Below, piece after piece: positions 1 to 7,447 of a DNA stretch of 64,000 nucleotides. Made by a program: the position numbers and the translations under genes. Origin of the DNA: JANQIO01 sp043585095 (GTDB lineage: Bacteria; Pseudomonadota; Gammaproteobacteria; Pseudomonadales; Halieaceae); assembly GCA_043585095.1 (NCBI GenBank), contig CP121321.1:3557926-3621925 (forward strand), written 5' to 3'. How positions within the stretch are numbered: the stretch's first letter is position 1; every line of letters starts with the position of its first letter. The notes under the pieces are model-generated. The model saw only the letters and a program-made list of their open reading frames with translations, searched no databases and was not told the DNA's origin.

Positions 1-1
1 A

Positions 2-661
2 CGCACCGGCGTCAGCGGCAAAACGCTGATGGCGATTCACAGCGGCGCAAACACCAATTTTGATCGGCTTCGTTACATCTCCGAGCGCACTGAAATTGGC
101 GAGAAGCGCGAGATCGTTCTCAGCGTCAATATCCCGGAACGGCCGGGTAGCTTTAAGGCGTTTTGCGCGGCACTGGGTAAGCGCAGCATTACCGAGTTTA
201 ACTACCGCTATACCGGACACAGCAGTGATGGCGTGCCTGACGCGCACATCTTCGTCGGCCTAAAGGTCGCTGAAGGTTATAGCGAGGTTGATGAGGTAAT
301 CAGGCCGCTGCGTGAAAAGGGCTATCCGGTAGCGGATCTCACCGACAATGAACTCGCCAAGCTCCACGTTCGCCATATGGTAGGCGGCCCGGCGCCGCAT
401 GCCCTTGAGAACGAGCGGGTGTTCAGAGTGGAGTTTCCGGAGCGTCCCGGCGCCCTGCTGAACTTCCTCAATAAGCTGGGTAAGCGCTGGAATATTTCCC
501 TGTTCCACTATCGTAGTCACGGCGCCGCCTATGGGCGCGTGCTGGTTGGTTTGCAGGTAGAGGATGGCGAACACCGCGAAGTGCTTGCCGCGCTACAGCG
601 CACCCAATACCGATTCTGGGAAGAAACCGACAACCCGGCTTATCAGATGTATTTGGGCTAG
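2..661 (+). CDS. ilvA: threonine dehydratase, C-terminal part (partial)
   Basis: The reading frame is open from the window edge, so the 5' part of the gene lies outside; only the last 219 residues are seen. The segment starts in the end of the PLP-dependent catalytic domain (SGANTNFDRLRY) and continues into two ACT-like regulatory domains, each recognisable by an IPERPGS / FPERPGA strand-turn. The C-terminal stretch with WNISLFHYRSHG and DNPAYQMYLG is typical of biosynthetic, isoleucine-feedback-inhibited IlvA, which deaminates threonine to 2-oxobutanoate. The catalytic lysine cannot be checked. Family assignment is firm from the ACT-like tail. Confidence 0.95.
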   Translation, partial: RTGVSGKTLMAIHSGANTNFDRLRYISERTEIGEKREIVLSVNIPERPGSFKAFCAALGKRSITEFNYRYTGHSSDGVPDAHIFVGLKVAEGYSEVDEVIRPLREKGYPVADLTDNELAKLHVRHMVGGPAPHALENERVFRVEFPERPGALLNFLNKLGKRWNISLFHYRSHGAAYGRVLVGLQVEDGEHREVLAALQRTQYRFWEETDNPAYQMYLG

Positions 662-1121
662 TTGTTCCTGGCTCCGGCGCACACTTAAGGCCAAATATCC
701 GGCGGCGAAGTCTTCACTTCGCTTGCAGCCCTTATGGCACCTCCCTTGAAACGCTATTTCAGGAAGCTAGCGGGGGCTTGCTTTTTATCTTCATTGGCCT
801 ACACTCGGCAATTCTTGTGGCAAATTACCAAAAAACGCGGTTGCAAGATTCTTTATAGACCGCTTAGGGCTGTTTATAAGACCGCTCAGGGCTGTTTCTT
901 TAGAGGACCGCTCAGGGCTGTGTTTACTGGACAGTACGTTTAGGTAATCAAGAAAGTACGAAAGCTTTAACAGAAAGCGCTGGTAAAAGCGCTACAGACA
1001 TAAGGAAGGCGGCCCGGCCCGTAATGCCGCCGACGTAACAGGGTGTGATTGAACAGAGCAAAAGCGCGCGGACATGACGCGCCTATCTCGACAATCTGGT
1101 TGTACAGTGAGGGCAATAGTT
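662..1121. other. gene-free stretch between ilvA and a small membrane protein gene
   Basis: About 460 bases without a convincing gene on either strand. The only clear structure is the short tandem repeat at 851-921, annotated separately. No obvious intrinsic terminator with a T tract follows ilvA. A promoter for the small downstream gene presumably lies here, but I could not single one out. Confidence 0.6.
851..921. repeat. three-copy short tandem repeat, core GACCGCTYAGGGCTGT
   Basis: Core copies lie at 858-873, 880-895 and 906-921, with spacings of 22 and 26 bp; an AT-rich linker (TTTATA or similar) precedes each. The same module in reverse orientation (AGCCCTATAGCGGTC) appears inside the array downstream of the 6S RNA (about 3262-3298), and a related core (CTTTATAGACCCGCT) in the 20-bp array at 58311-58416. 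Confidence 0.85.
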
Positions 1122-1289
1122 GTGAAGAGAAAACCTGACCTACTTGTAGTGCTTCTGGCCGCCTTTGGCCTGGGTATCATCGCAACCATGATGGCGCCAA
1201 TAAGCGCGAGCAGATCTGTTGCCGAGCCAGTGTCCGCATTGCAGGCTGGCGTATTGACGTCGCAGGAGATTGTAACGGGCGGTTCCTAG
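1122..1289 (+). CDS. small single-pass membrane protein, unknown function
   Basis: A 55-residue protein starting at GTG 1122, chosen because a GAGGG ribosome-binding site lies about 8 nt upstream; an in-frame ATG at 1074 would add an unlikely leader. The sequence begins with a positively charged VKRKPD, followed by one hydrophobic helix (residues 7-27) and a short soluble tail. This looks like the small conserved KRKPDL-type membrane proteins I associate with pseudomonad relatives, but no function is known to me. It converges on fau. Moderately sure it is a real gene. Confidence 0.55.
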   Translation: MKRKPDLLVVLLAAFGLGIIATMMAPISASRSVAEPVSALQAGVLTSQEIVTGGS

Positions 1290-1296
1290 ATGTTCC

Positions 1297-1317
1297 GGGG
1301 CGGGTTAACCCGTCCCC
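1297..1317. terminator. GC-rich palindrome between convergent genes
   Basis: A near-perfect inverted repeat (GGGGCGGGTT / AACCCGTCCCC) lies in the 35-bp gap between the small membrane protein gene and the 3' end of fau. Neither strand carries a good T tract after the stem, so it is at best a weak or factor-assisted bidirectional terminator. Confidence 0.4.
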
Positions 1318-1324
1318 CCCTCAG

Positions 1325-1915
1325 TTATATACAGCGCCTATTCAATGTACTTTCTGTTATGCAGAGCGTTATACCTACATCCCAGGCATCTATTGGCAGC
1401 GCTTCACATCGCTGGCACTCGTGTGCGATTCCTACAAGCGTGGGCGTTTTCTTATGCACACGGCGGCGCTGAAAATACCGATCGTAATACCCACCCCCCA
1501 TACCGAGGCGGCCTCCCTGCTCGGTAAAGCCCACTAGCGGCATCAAAACAATATCGAGCCGGTCAGCTGCAATCGCGGCCCGCGCTGGTAATGGCTCAGG
1601 AATGCCAAAACGATTGCGTCTTAGCTGATCACCGCGGCGATAAAGCGCAAACACCATGTAGCCATTTTGGCCAATTCGCGGCAGGTACACTGACTTACCC
1701 AGGGTCCAGCAGCGCTTTGCGAGCGGCATAAGATCAGGTTCACCGTCTGCCGCCATATACAGTGCGATATGCCCAGCGCTCTGAAACCAATTCTGCCTGA
1801 CGACCGACTCTGTGATCAGTCGGCTGTGCCGTTCCTGTGCAACGGCACTCAGCGCCCGACGCCGGGCGCGCAGCTCTCGCCGCAGCGTCGCTTTATCAGT
1901 TTGAATGGATGACAT
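1325..1915 (-). CDS. fau: 5-formyltetrahydrofolate cyclo-ligase
   Basis: 196 residues, normal for the family also called YgfA. The enzyme converts 5-formyl-THF to 5,10-methenyl-THF with ATP in the cytosol. Hallmarks are a basic N-terminal region (LRRELRARRRALS), FGIPEP at residues 103-108, and the nucleotide/folate-site signature GMGGGYYDRYF at 138-148. In E. coli the gene follows zapA and the 6S RNA; the same order holds here, although a DDN-family gene and a repeat array now separate fau from the 6S gene. Confidence 0.95.
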   Translation of the reverse strand: MSSIQTDKATLRRELRARRRALSAVAQERHSRLITESVVRQNWFQSAGHIALYMAADGEPDLMPLAKRCWTLGKSVYLPRIGQNGYMVFALYRRGDQLRRNRFGIPEPLPARAAIAADRLDIVLMPLVGFTEQGGRLGMGGGYYDRYFQRRRVHKKTPTLVGIAHECQRCEALPIDAWDVGITLCITESTLNRRCI

Positions 1916-2259
1916 CGGTAGCGACTGTTATCTGGCAGTGCATCGGCGCAGTTTACCCCACCAAAGCGGCAGCTTTTAGTTTCGAGACTTTTCGGCGGCC
2001 TGCAATTGAGATTCGATCACCGCCGCGATGGTCGAGAATAAATGATGTCGGATAAATGGCGGCGGAGTTAGTTTAGCTCTAATGAAGCCATCATAGTGAC
2101 TGCGAAAGAGGTCGGGGAGGGTCAACTGAGACAGTTGGGGCGGAAAATCGAAAAACTGACTCTGACCCTATTTTTAGACCCGTTTTTGCTATCGTCCGCT
2201 GAAGCAGCGGCTCAGGCGACACAGACCCCGTTTTTGCTATCGTCCGCTGAAGCAGCGGC
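1916..2259. other. intergenic stretch upstream of fau
   Basis: About 340 bases without a gene. It must hold the fau promoter unless fau is read from further upstream. Around 2145-2180 it contains a CTGACTCTGACCC stretch reminiscent of sequences often found beside REP-type elements, followed by the 46-bp direct duplication at 2176-2268. No transposase gene is present. Confidence 0.5.
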
Positions 2260-2268
2260 TCAGGCGAC
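2176..2268. repeat. 46-bp element in two direct copies, each with a perfect hairpin
   Basis: Copy 1 (2176-2220) and copy 2 (2223-2268) are nearly identical, and each contains the palindrome CCGCTGAAGCAGCGG followed by CTCAGGCGAC. The second copy runs into the last codons of the DDN-family gene, which ends at 2260 on the minus strand. The hairpins could act as a transcript end for that gene, but no T tract follows. This could also be a REP-like element duplicated in tandem. Confidence 0.85.
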
Positions 2269-2733
2269 GGGAGTAAAGATCAGCACGGGTATGCTTCTCA
2301 CGCCTTCTGTTCGGGCTCGGTATTCCTTGTAATCGGGGTACATCGCTTCCAGCTTCGGCCAGAGGCTCTGCTCTTCGTCTTCCGTGGCTTCGCGCAGCGT
2401 GTACTCACGCTTAACCGATCCGACCTGAATTTTGACGGACTCGGCGGCTTTGACGTTGTGATACCACACCGGAAGTTTCGACATGCCACCCTTGGATGCG
2501 GTCATGATGATGTTGTCTTCCTGCTTCAGGTATAGCAGCGGTATTTTGCGAATCTTACCCGTCTTGCGGCCGACGACCGTCAGGATGGCCACCGGCGAGC
2601 CGAGAAATTTATTCCACAAACGACCGCCGGTTAATTCGTACACAAAGGTTTGCATACGACCGACGCGGTTGATGATCCACGAACCGAACTTTTCCTGCTT
2701 CTCGGTATAAGGTTTGATTTCAGGTTCAGACAT
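2260..2733 (-). CDS. DDN-family (deazaflavin-dependent nitroreductase-type) protein
   Basis: 157 residues. The motif VGRKTGKIRKIPLLYL (54-69) and the following beta-strand pattern are characteristic of the split-barrel DDN family, whose actinobacterial members use cofactor F420. Substrate and cofactor here are unknown; proteobacterial members are often annotated by homology only, and nothing in this window makes F420. It lies between fau and the 6S RNA, an insertion relative to the usual order, and is bounded on both sides by tandem repeats. Confidence 0.8.
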   Translation of the reverse strand: MSEPEIKPYTEKQEKFGSWIINRVGRMQTFVYELTGGRLWNKFLGSPVAILTVVGRKTGKIRKIPLLYLKQEDNIIMTASKGGMSKLPVWYHNVKAAESVKIQVGSVKREYTLREATEDEEQSLWPKLEAMYPDYKEYRARTEGVRSIPVLIFTPVA

Positions 2734-2884
2734 GGACAGGCCGCCTTTTCAAATCAACGTGTATGTGAGTAAAGGGTGGAAGCATCCCGCAGCCAACAAA
2801 CTGATGCAACTACTCAAAGCCAAGAAGGCGCAGATCTAGAAATTGATGGGGAAGCGTTACAGGGAAGTATTGCAGTTCACCCGG

Positions 2885-3355
2885 CGCTTGGAAGCTCAGC
2901 GAACAGAAAGCCTTAACGCGGTTCCAAGAGTGGACCGAGACATCGAAGGTAGCCTGGCGCCTCCAACTTCAACCAACAAAAAAGCCGGCAGCGGTCGTAA
3001 AAAAGAAAGCAGGAGATCGAAGGTAGACTAGCCCCTCGAAGTTCAGCGGACAAAGAGATCTGAAGCGGTCTAAAAAGGAAAATAACAGATCGCAGGTAGG
3101 CTAGCGCCTCGACCCTAAGCGAACAGAAAGGCCCGTAGCGGGCTTGAGGAAGGTCGGCTAGCGCCTCGACCTCAAGCGAACAGAACAGCCTTTAGCGGTC
3201 TTGAAGGTACGTGAGAACAATGAAGGTCGGCTAGCGCCTCGACCTCAAGCGAACAGAAAGGCCTATAGCGGTCTTATAAAAAGCCCTATAGCGGTCTTAA
3301 GGAAGGTCGGCTAGCGCCTCGACCTCAAGCGAACAGAACAGCTTTTAGCGGTTTT
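2885..3355. repeat. degenerate tandem array of about seven units next to the 6S RNA
   Basis: A unit of roughly 54 bp recurs at about 2885 (very degenerate), 2945, 3018, 3091, 3149, 3222 and 3302, with spacings of 58-80 bp. It reads GAAGGTCGGCTAGCGCCTCG, then ACCTCAAGCGAACAGAA, then AGCCTTTAGCGGTCTT. The first block can fold (GGTC...GACC with an inner GGC/GCC). The three copies nearest the 6S RNA are almost identical; copies become progressively more diverged with distance. The short tail module is duplicated at 3280-3298. No convincing ORF runs through it. Confidence 0.85.
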
Positions 3356-3360
3356 AAAAG

Positions 3361-3537
3361 AAGCCCGGAGTACCGCTGAGAATGGTGCCCTTGAACCCGA
3401 TGGTTCAAGGCGGTGGTTACTGTGCTGAATTAGGCTTTCCGCAGCGCGGACATGCACATCATCAGCAGCTAGCAACCCCCTGGGGTGGTATTATCGGGTA
3501 GAGAACTGATTCTCTGGCGAGTACACCAGGCGTCCCG
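3361..3537 (-). ncRNA. ssrS: 6S RNA
   Basis: On the minus strand the stretch at about 3387-3414 reads CCTTGAACCATCGGGTTCAA followed by GGGC, matching the conserved 3'-half hairpin of 6S RNA (E. coli CCUUGAACCAAGGGUUCAAG). The preceding GCATGTCCGC...GCGGAAAGCCTAA matches the central region. The ends form a long closing stem: GCCTGG/CCGGGC, GTAC/GTAC, CGC/GCG and GAGAAT/ATTCTC pair between 3505-3531 and 3363-3389. The length of about 177 nt and the place directly after zapA, as in E. coli, support it. 6S RNA binds the housekeeping RNA polymerase holoenzyme. Ends are approximate. Confidence 0.93.
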
Positions 3538-3543
3538 TTGAGA

Positions 3544-3549
3544 AGTATA
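3544..3549 (-). promoter_or_regulatory. -10 box of the 6S RNA promoter
   Basis: TATACT on the minus strand, placed 6-7 nt before the predicted 5' end of the 6S RNA near 3537. No good -35 hexamer is visible at the usual distance, so the start is inferred mainly from the closing stem. Confidence 0.5.
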
Positions 3550-3635
3550 GTCGAATGAACAGGGCATTGCCGTCTTGTGCTGATCGTGAGGATGTGGCAG
3601 GGAAAACGGCAGATGCCGTGTTGCGGTGGTGCGTG

Positions 3636-3971
3636 CTAGCCTATTTCCATCTGGCGCAGTGAGAAAATTGCTTCGTCGATTTTTTTGGATAGGGCGGAAA
3701 CTTCGCCATCGTTGAGCGGTGTGCCATCGCCCGCAGGCGCAGCAGAAGGTGCATCCGGCTCAGAGGCCTGCAGCAATTCGTGGCTGATGTTGAGCGCGGC
3801 CATCACGGCGATGCGCTCTAAGCCAATCACTTTTCCGGTTTCTCTGATCAGACGCATCTGCTTATCCAAATAAGAGGCCGATACAATCAGCTCGGCTTCC
3901 TGCTCTGGCGGACAGGCGACCTGATACTCTTTATCGAGAATGCTAACGGTGACCGTGCGAGGCTTGCTCAC
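3636..3971 (-). CDS. zapA: cell division protein ZapA
   Basis: 111 residues, the family length. ZapA bundles FtsZ filaments at the division site. The N-terminal beta region (MSKPRTVTVSILDKEYQVACPP) and the following helices, including the segment with ERIAVMAALNISHELL, match the family, followed by a low-complexity Ala/Pro/Ser linker and a C-terminal coiled coil. The start ATG overlaps the stop of the upstream coiled-coil gene by 4 bp (ATGA), so the two are translationally coupled. The 6S RNA gene follows about 100 bp downstream. Confidence 0.93.
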   Translation of the reverse strand: MSKPRTVTVSILDKEYQVACPPEQEAELIVSASYLDKQMRLIRETGKVIGLERIAVMAALNISHELLQASEPDAPSAAPAGDGTPLNDGEVSALSKKIDEAIFSLRQMEIG

Positions 3972-4177
3972 GCGTCGATCTCCATGGTGCGCAGCCGTTC
4001 AAGCATGGCTTCAACGCGCGTCTTCGCCTGAGCGTTTCGCTCCAGCAGGGACTCACGTTCATCCGCCCAGCCGCGCACTTCCGCTTTGAGGCTGACGTTC
4101 TCACGGTTTAATTGGGCGCAGAGCTTGATAAGATCGTCTATCTTTTGCTCGAGCACTTCAAACTGCGTGTCCGGCAT
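3968..4177 (-). CDS. ZapB-like small coiled-coil protein
   Basis: 69 residues, predicted almost entirely as a coiled coil (QKIDDLIKLCAQLNRENVSL and onwards). It matches the short TIGR02449-type proteins found directly upstream of zapA in pseudomonads and relatives, and is presumed to partner ZapA in organising FtsZ. It shares a 4-bp overlap with zapA and is divergent from ygfB across 131 bp that should hold both promoters. The function is by context and family, not shown by the sequence. Confidence 0.85.
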   Translation of the reverse strand: MPDTQFEVLEQKIDDLIKLCAQLNRENVSLKAEVRGWADERESLLERNAQAKTRVEAMLERLRTMEIDA

Positions 4178-4308
4178 AAGGATAAGCCTTAAGTTGGTAT
4201 GGGTTCTTAACTGCCACTACTATAGAGCTGCATATAAAGTAGGTCAATTCGCTAAACCATATAAATATCAATAACCTGCCAACGATTTCACGAAATAAGT
4301 AGAAGAAA

Positions 4309-4929
4309 ATGACAGATCTGTTTCCCCACGATGGCATGGCGCTCGATTTCGACGATTTTGCCAACCAGCTTTTGTCCGAGGGTGCTGAGCAATCCCCGGC
4401 CTATCTGCACGGGGGCCTGTGTGGAATATTTGCAGGCGCGGGGCCGGTGGCGTCGGAGGACTGTCTGGCCGCAACGTCCCAGGCGCTGGAGCTGGGCTTG
4501 CACGGTGAGCTCGCCGAGAGCAGCCTGACGCTCGCCGACGTCAGCCGTCAGGCCATGCAAGGCGATAGCTTTGATTTTCAGCTTTTTCTACCCGATGACG
4601 AAACCGAGATGGCGCTGCGGGTGTCGGCGCTGGCAGAGTGGTGCCAGGGCTTCTTGGCGGCGTTTGCGCTAGTCGTCTCCGAAGAGCGCGCTGGCCTGGG
4701 CGAGGAAACCAGCGAGGTACTGCGCGACGTGGCGGCCATTGCAGAGGCGACCCACGAGCATGAAGACGCCTCGGAAGAGGATGATGAAGATGCCGAAGAG
4801 GCCGCCGAAAGCAGCTACTTTGAGCTTACCGAATACCTGAGATTTGCCTGTATGAATCTGTTTATGAATCGGGTGGCAGCGCTTGAAGATGTGGAAAGCA
4901 GCCCGGGGCCACAAGGTGCGCCGTCGTGA
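4309..4929 (+). CDS. ygfB: UPF0149 family protein YgfB
   Basis: 206 residues, typical of the YgfB/UPF0149 family, with YLHGGLCGIFAG near residue 32, the hydrophobic WCQGFLAAFAL segment and a C-terminal YFELTEYLRFACMNLF helix. A very acidic insert (EDASEEDDEDAEEAAE) precedes it. In Pseudomonas YgfB has been linked to control of beta-lactamase expression; the general role is unsettled. The stop overlaps the GTG of ubiH by 4 bp. The aminopeptidase P gene (pepP), usually between the two, is absent. Confidence 0.9.
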   Translation: MTDLFPHDGMALDFDDFANQLLSEGAEQSPAYLHGGLCGIFAGAGPVASEDCLAATSQALELGLHGELAESSLTLADVSRQAMQGDSFDFQLFLPDDETEMALRVSALAEWCQGFLAAFALVVSEERAGLGEETSEVLRDVAAIAEATHEHEDASEEDDEDAEEAAESSYFELTEYLRFACMNLFMNRVAALEDVESSPGPQGAPS

Positions 4930-6155
4930 GAGTTGTCATCGCCGGTGGCGGTATGGTGGGCATTAGTCTCGCCCTGGCGTTAAAGCACCGCTGCCCCGGC
5001 AGTCACGTTACCTTGATCGAGTCCTTTCCACTGCCAGATAAAGCGGTAGCAAGCGATACCCCCTACACGCCTTCCTTTGACGCGCGCTCTACTGCCTTAT
5101 CTTATGGCAGTGCCCTGGTTTACGAGGACTACGGGGTCTGGTCGGCGATTGCGGGCTGCGCGCAGGTCATAGACAGCATTCACGTCTCGGAGCAAAAACG
5201 CTTTGGCAGCACATTGCTGCACGCCAACGACTATCAATGGCCCGCATTGGGATATGTTGTTGAAAACGCCTGGCTAGGGCGCTGTTTATTAGGCGCGCTG
5301 CTCAACACAGATGTGGAAACACGCAGTCCGGCAACGGTCGTGTCGGCAACACCAGGCGCGCCAACGCTGTTGACGCTGGATACTGGTGATACCCTGGAGA
5401 CAGACTTATTGGTGGTTGCAGACGGCGCGCAGTCGGGGCTGCGAACTGCGCTGGGTATCGCCAGCCGCGAGCATCGCTATGGTGAGCATGCGGTCATTGC
5501 CAATATCGGCCACCGGGAACCCCACAATGGACGCGCCTTTGAGCGCTTCACGTCGGCAGGCCCGCTGGCGATGCTGCCGCTGACGCCGGGGGGTGGCAGC
5601 CAGCATCGCAGCGCCCTGGTTTGGACGCGTCCACCCGAGGAGGCAGAAAGCCTGTTAGCCGCGTCCGCTGCCGATTTTCTAGCGGCGCTGCAGGATCAGT
5701 TTGGCTACCGTTTAGGCAGACTGGAAACCGTGGGCGAACGGCAGAGTTACCCCTTAGCGCTGGTTGAGGCGGAAGAACAGGTGCGCAGCGGTGTGGTGGT
5801 TATGGGTAATGCAGCACACGCGCTGCATCCGGTAGCAGGACAGGGCTTTAACCTGGCTTTGCGGGATGTGGCCTGCCTTGCGGATACCGTTGCGACCGCA
5901 GTAAAGCAGGACGCCAACATCGGCGAATTGTCGGTGCTGCAATGCTACCGAGATCGGCAGGCCGCCGATCAACGGCGTACCACCGCGTTTAGCGATCAAC
6001 TGCCCAGCCTGTTTATGCGCAGCAACCCGGCGTTGGCCGCATTACGTGATTTCGGCTTAACCGCGCTCGACTTAACGCCGCCGCTGAAAGCGGCATTCGT
6101 GCGATATACGGCAGGTTTAGCCGCTAGTGCAGAGTACCGCGATGCCCGCCCCTGA
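4926..6155 (+). CDS. ubiH: ubiquinone biosynthesis hydroxylase UbiH
   Basis: 409 residues starting at GTG 4926, overlapping ygfB by 4 bp. A class A flavin monooxygenase: N-terminal dinucleotide fold GGGMVG, the PSFDARSTALSYGS segment typical of UbiH, the VVADGAQSGLR (DG) motif, and VVMGNAAHALHPVAGQGFNL as the second FAD motif, with the GN variant also found in E. coli UbiH. It hydroxylates the C6 ring position in ubiquinone synthesis. It is coupled to the downstream paralogue ubiI. Confidence 0.93.
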   Translation: MRVVIAGGGMVGISLALALKHRCPGSHVTLIESFPLPDKAVASDTPYTPSFDARSTALSYGSALVYEDYGVWSAIAGCAQVIDSIHVSEQKRFGSTLLHANDYQWPALGYVVENAWLGRCLLGALLNTDVETRSPATVVSATPGAPTLLTLDTGDTLETDLLVVADGAQSGLRTALGIASREHRYGEHAVIANIGHREPHNGRAFERFTSAGPLAMLPLTPGGGSQHRSALVWTRPPEEAESLLAASAADFLAALQDQFGYRLGRLETVGERQSYPLALVEAEEQVRSGVVVMGNAAHALHPVAGQGFNLALRDVACLADTVATAVKQDANIGELSVLQCYRDRQAADQRRTTAFSDQLPSLFMRSNPALAALRDFGLTALDLTPPLKAAFVRYTAGLAASAEYRDARP

Positions 6156-7371
6156 CTTCGACATTATTATTCTTGGCGGCGGTCTGGCAGGCGCGGCTCT
6201 GGCGAGAGCGCTAAGCACGGGGAGTGGGGATAGCACGCTGCGTATCGCACTTATTGACGCCCGTCCCCTGGACACATCGGGCCCGCACTGCGATGACGTT
6301 TCCGGGCCTGCCGATTTCGATAATCGCGTGAGTGCCATTACCCCGGCCTCCCAGCGCTTTATCGATTCTACCGGGGCGTGGCCTGCGATTGCCGACACGC
6401 GCCTGTGCCCCTATGGCGATATGCAGGTGTGGGACGCAGAGGGTACTGGCAAGATTGCCTTCACGGCCGATGAGGTTGACGTGCCTCGCCTGGGCCACAT
6501 TATTGAAAATCGTGTTATCAACGCGGGTCTGTTGCAGGGCCTGGATCGTCGTCCAGGCCTGACGCTGATCAGCCCGGTTCGACTTGAGGCGATTGAGGAA
6601 GCCCCCGATCACGTCAGTCTTGAATTAGAGGATGGTGATCGCTTGTCCGCGCGCTTACTGGTCGCTGCCGATGGCGCGTTGTCGCGGGTGCGCTCGCTTG
6701 CGGGCTTTCGCACTCGCGAGTGGGACTATGGACACAAGGCACTTGTGACAACGGTAGAAACCCGCGAAAGCCATCAGCACACGGCCTATCAACGGTTCTT
6801 GCAAACCGGTCCGCTCGCTTTTCTGCCGCTTCCCGAGCTTGCGGGACGCTCTTATAGCTCGATTGTCTGGTCTGCTGAAATCGATACTGCTGATGAACTG
6901 GTAGCAATGGAAGACGCAGCGTTTATGACGACGCTGGGAGATGCGATTGAGCACCGCCTCGGTGACATCCTGTCATGTTCGCCCAGAGTGGCCTTCCCCC
7001 TGCGCCAGCGGCATGCAGTGGATTATGTTAAATCAAGGATAGCGCTAGTGGGCGATGCCGCCCATACCATTCATCCGCTAGCCGGCCAGGGTATCAACCT
7101 TGGGTTTGCCGACGTGGCGGCCTTAAGCGGTGTGTTAGAAACGGCCTGCCGGCGCGGCGAGGATCCCGGCAGTCTCGCGGTGCTGCGCCGCTACCAGCGT
7201 CAGCGTAAAGGTGAGAATCTGGCGATGATGGTGGCCATGGACGGATTCAAGCGCTTGTTTGGCGGGCATGCCCTGCCCCTGCGCTGGGCGCGGAATCGCG
7301 GCATGGACTGGGTTGGTCACTCGGGGCCGATTAAGCACCAGATCATGCGCCATGCCATGGGTTTGCGCTGA
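6142..7371 (+). CDS. ubiI: ubiquinone biosynthesis hydroxylase UbiI (VisC family)
   Basis: Paralogue of the preceding gene. I chose ATG 6142 (MPAPDFDIIILGGG), giving a 14-bp overlap with ubiH; an in-frame ATG at 6127 is possible. Motifs: GGGLAG FAD fold, VAADGALSRVR, and the classical ALVGDAAHTIHPLAGQGINL motif. UbiI carries out the C5 hydroxylation of the ubiquinone ring in enterobacteria. The assignment of I versus another Ubi hydroxylase rests on gene order (ubiH-ubiI) and on overall resemblance, so the exact position hydroxylated is inferred. Confidence 0.88.
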   Translation: MPAPDFDIIILGGGLAGAALARALSTGSGDSTLRIALIDARPLDTSGPHCDDVSGPADFDNRVSAITPASQRFIDSTGAWPAIADTRLCPYGDMQVWDAEGTGKIAFTADEVDVPRLGHIIENRVINAGLLQGLDRRPGLTLISPVRLEAIEEAPDHVSLELEDGDRLSARLLVAADGALSRVRSLAGFRTREWDYGHKALVTTVETRESHQHTAYQRFLQTGPLAFLPLPELAGRSYSSIVWSAEIDTADELVAMEDAAFMTTLGDAIEHRLGDILSCSPRVAFPLRQRHAVDYVKSRIALVGDAAHTIHPLAGQGINLGFADVAALSGVLETACRRGEDPGSLAVLRRYQRQRKGENLAMMVAMDGFKRLFGGHALPLRWARNRGMDWVGHSGPIKHQIMRHAMGLR

Positions 7372-7380
7372 TCCAACGCA

Positions 7381-7408
7381 TTGTATTTGACCGGCGTCAG
7401 GTTAGAAT
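7381..7408 (+). promoter_or_regulatory. candidate sigma-70 promoter of gcvH
   Basis: TAGAAT (7403-7408) with TTGTAT (7381-7386) 16 bp upstream, in the 76-bp gap before gcvH. The -10 matches well, the -35 only in its TTG. The gap is too short for a glycine riboswitch. Confidence 0.45.
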
Positions 7409-7447
7409 GCCGCCACTTTTTTGCAGATGAGTTAACCGGAGTGCGCC

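Noticed and set aside
2145..2268. Insertion sequence remnant
   Set aside because: No transposase frame or terminal inverted repeats with target duplication were found; only the REP-like hint remains.
2732..2839. Short plus-strand frame opposite the DDN start (35 codons)
   Set aside because: Plausible-looking lysine-rich end but overlaps the DDN start codon, with no family or context support.
2843..3031. 62-codon open frame in the repeat array
   Set aside because: It runs through degenerate repeats, has no convincing ribosome site and no protein-like features.
2885..3355. Possible CRISPR array
   Set aside because: Units are long, variable in spacing (58-80 bp), increasingly degenerate, and the intervals are remnants of the same unit; no cas genes are near.
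2885..3355. CsrA/RsmA-sponge RNA
   Set aside because: GGA triplets occur between units on the plus strand but not in the loops of the hairpins, so the key feature of such RNAs is missing.
7372..7447. Glycine riboswitch before gcvH
   Set aside because: Only 76 bp are available and they hold a simple promoter-like pair of boxes; no aptamer structure seen.
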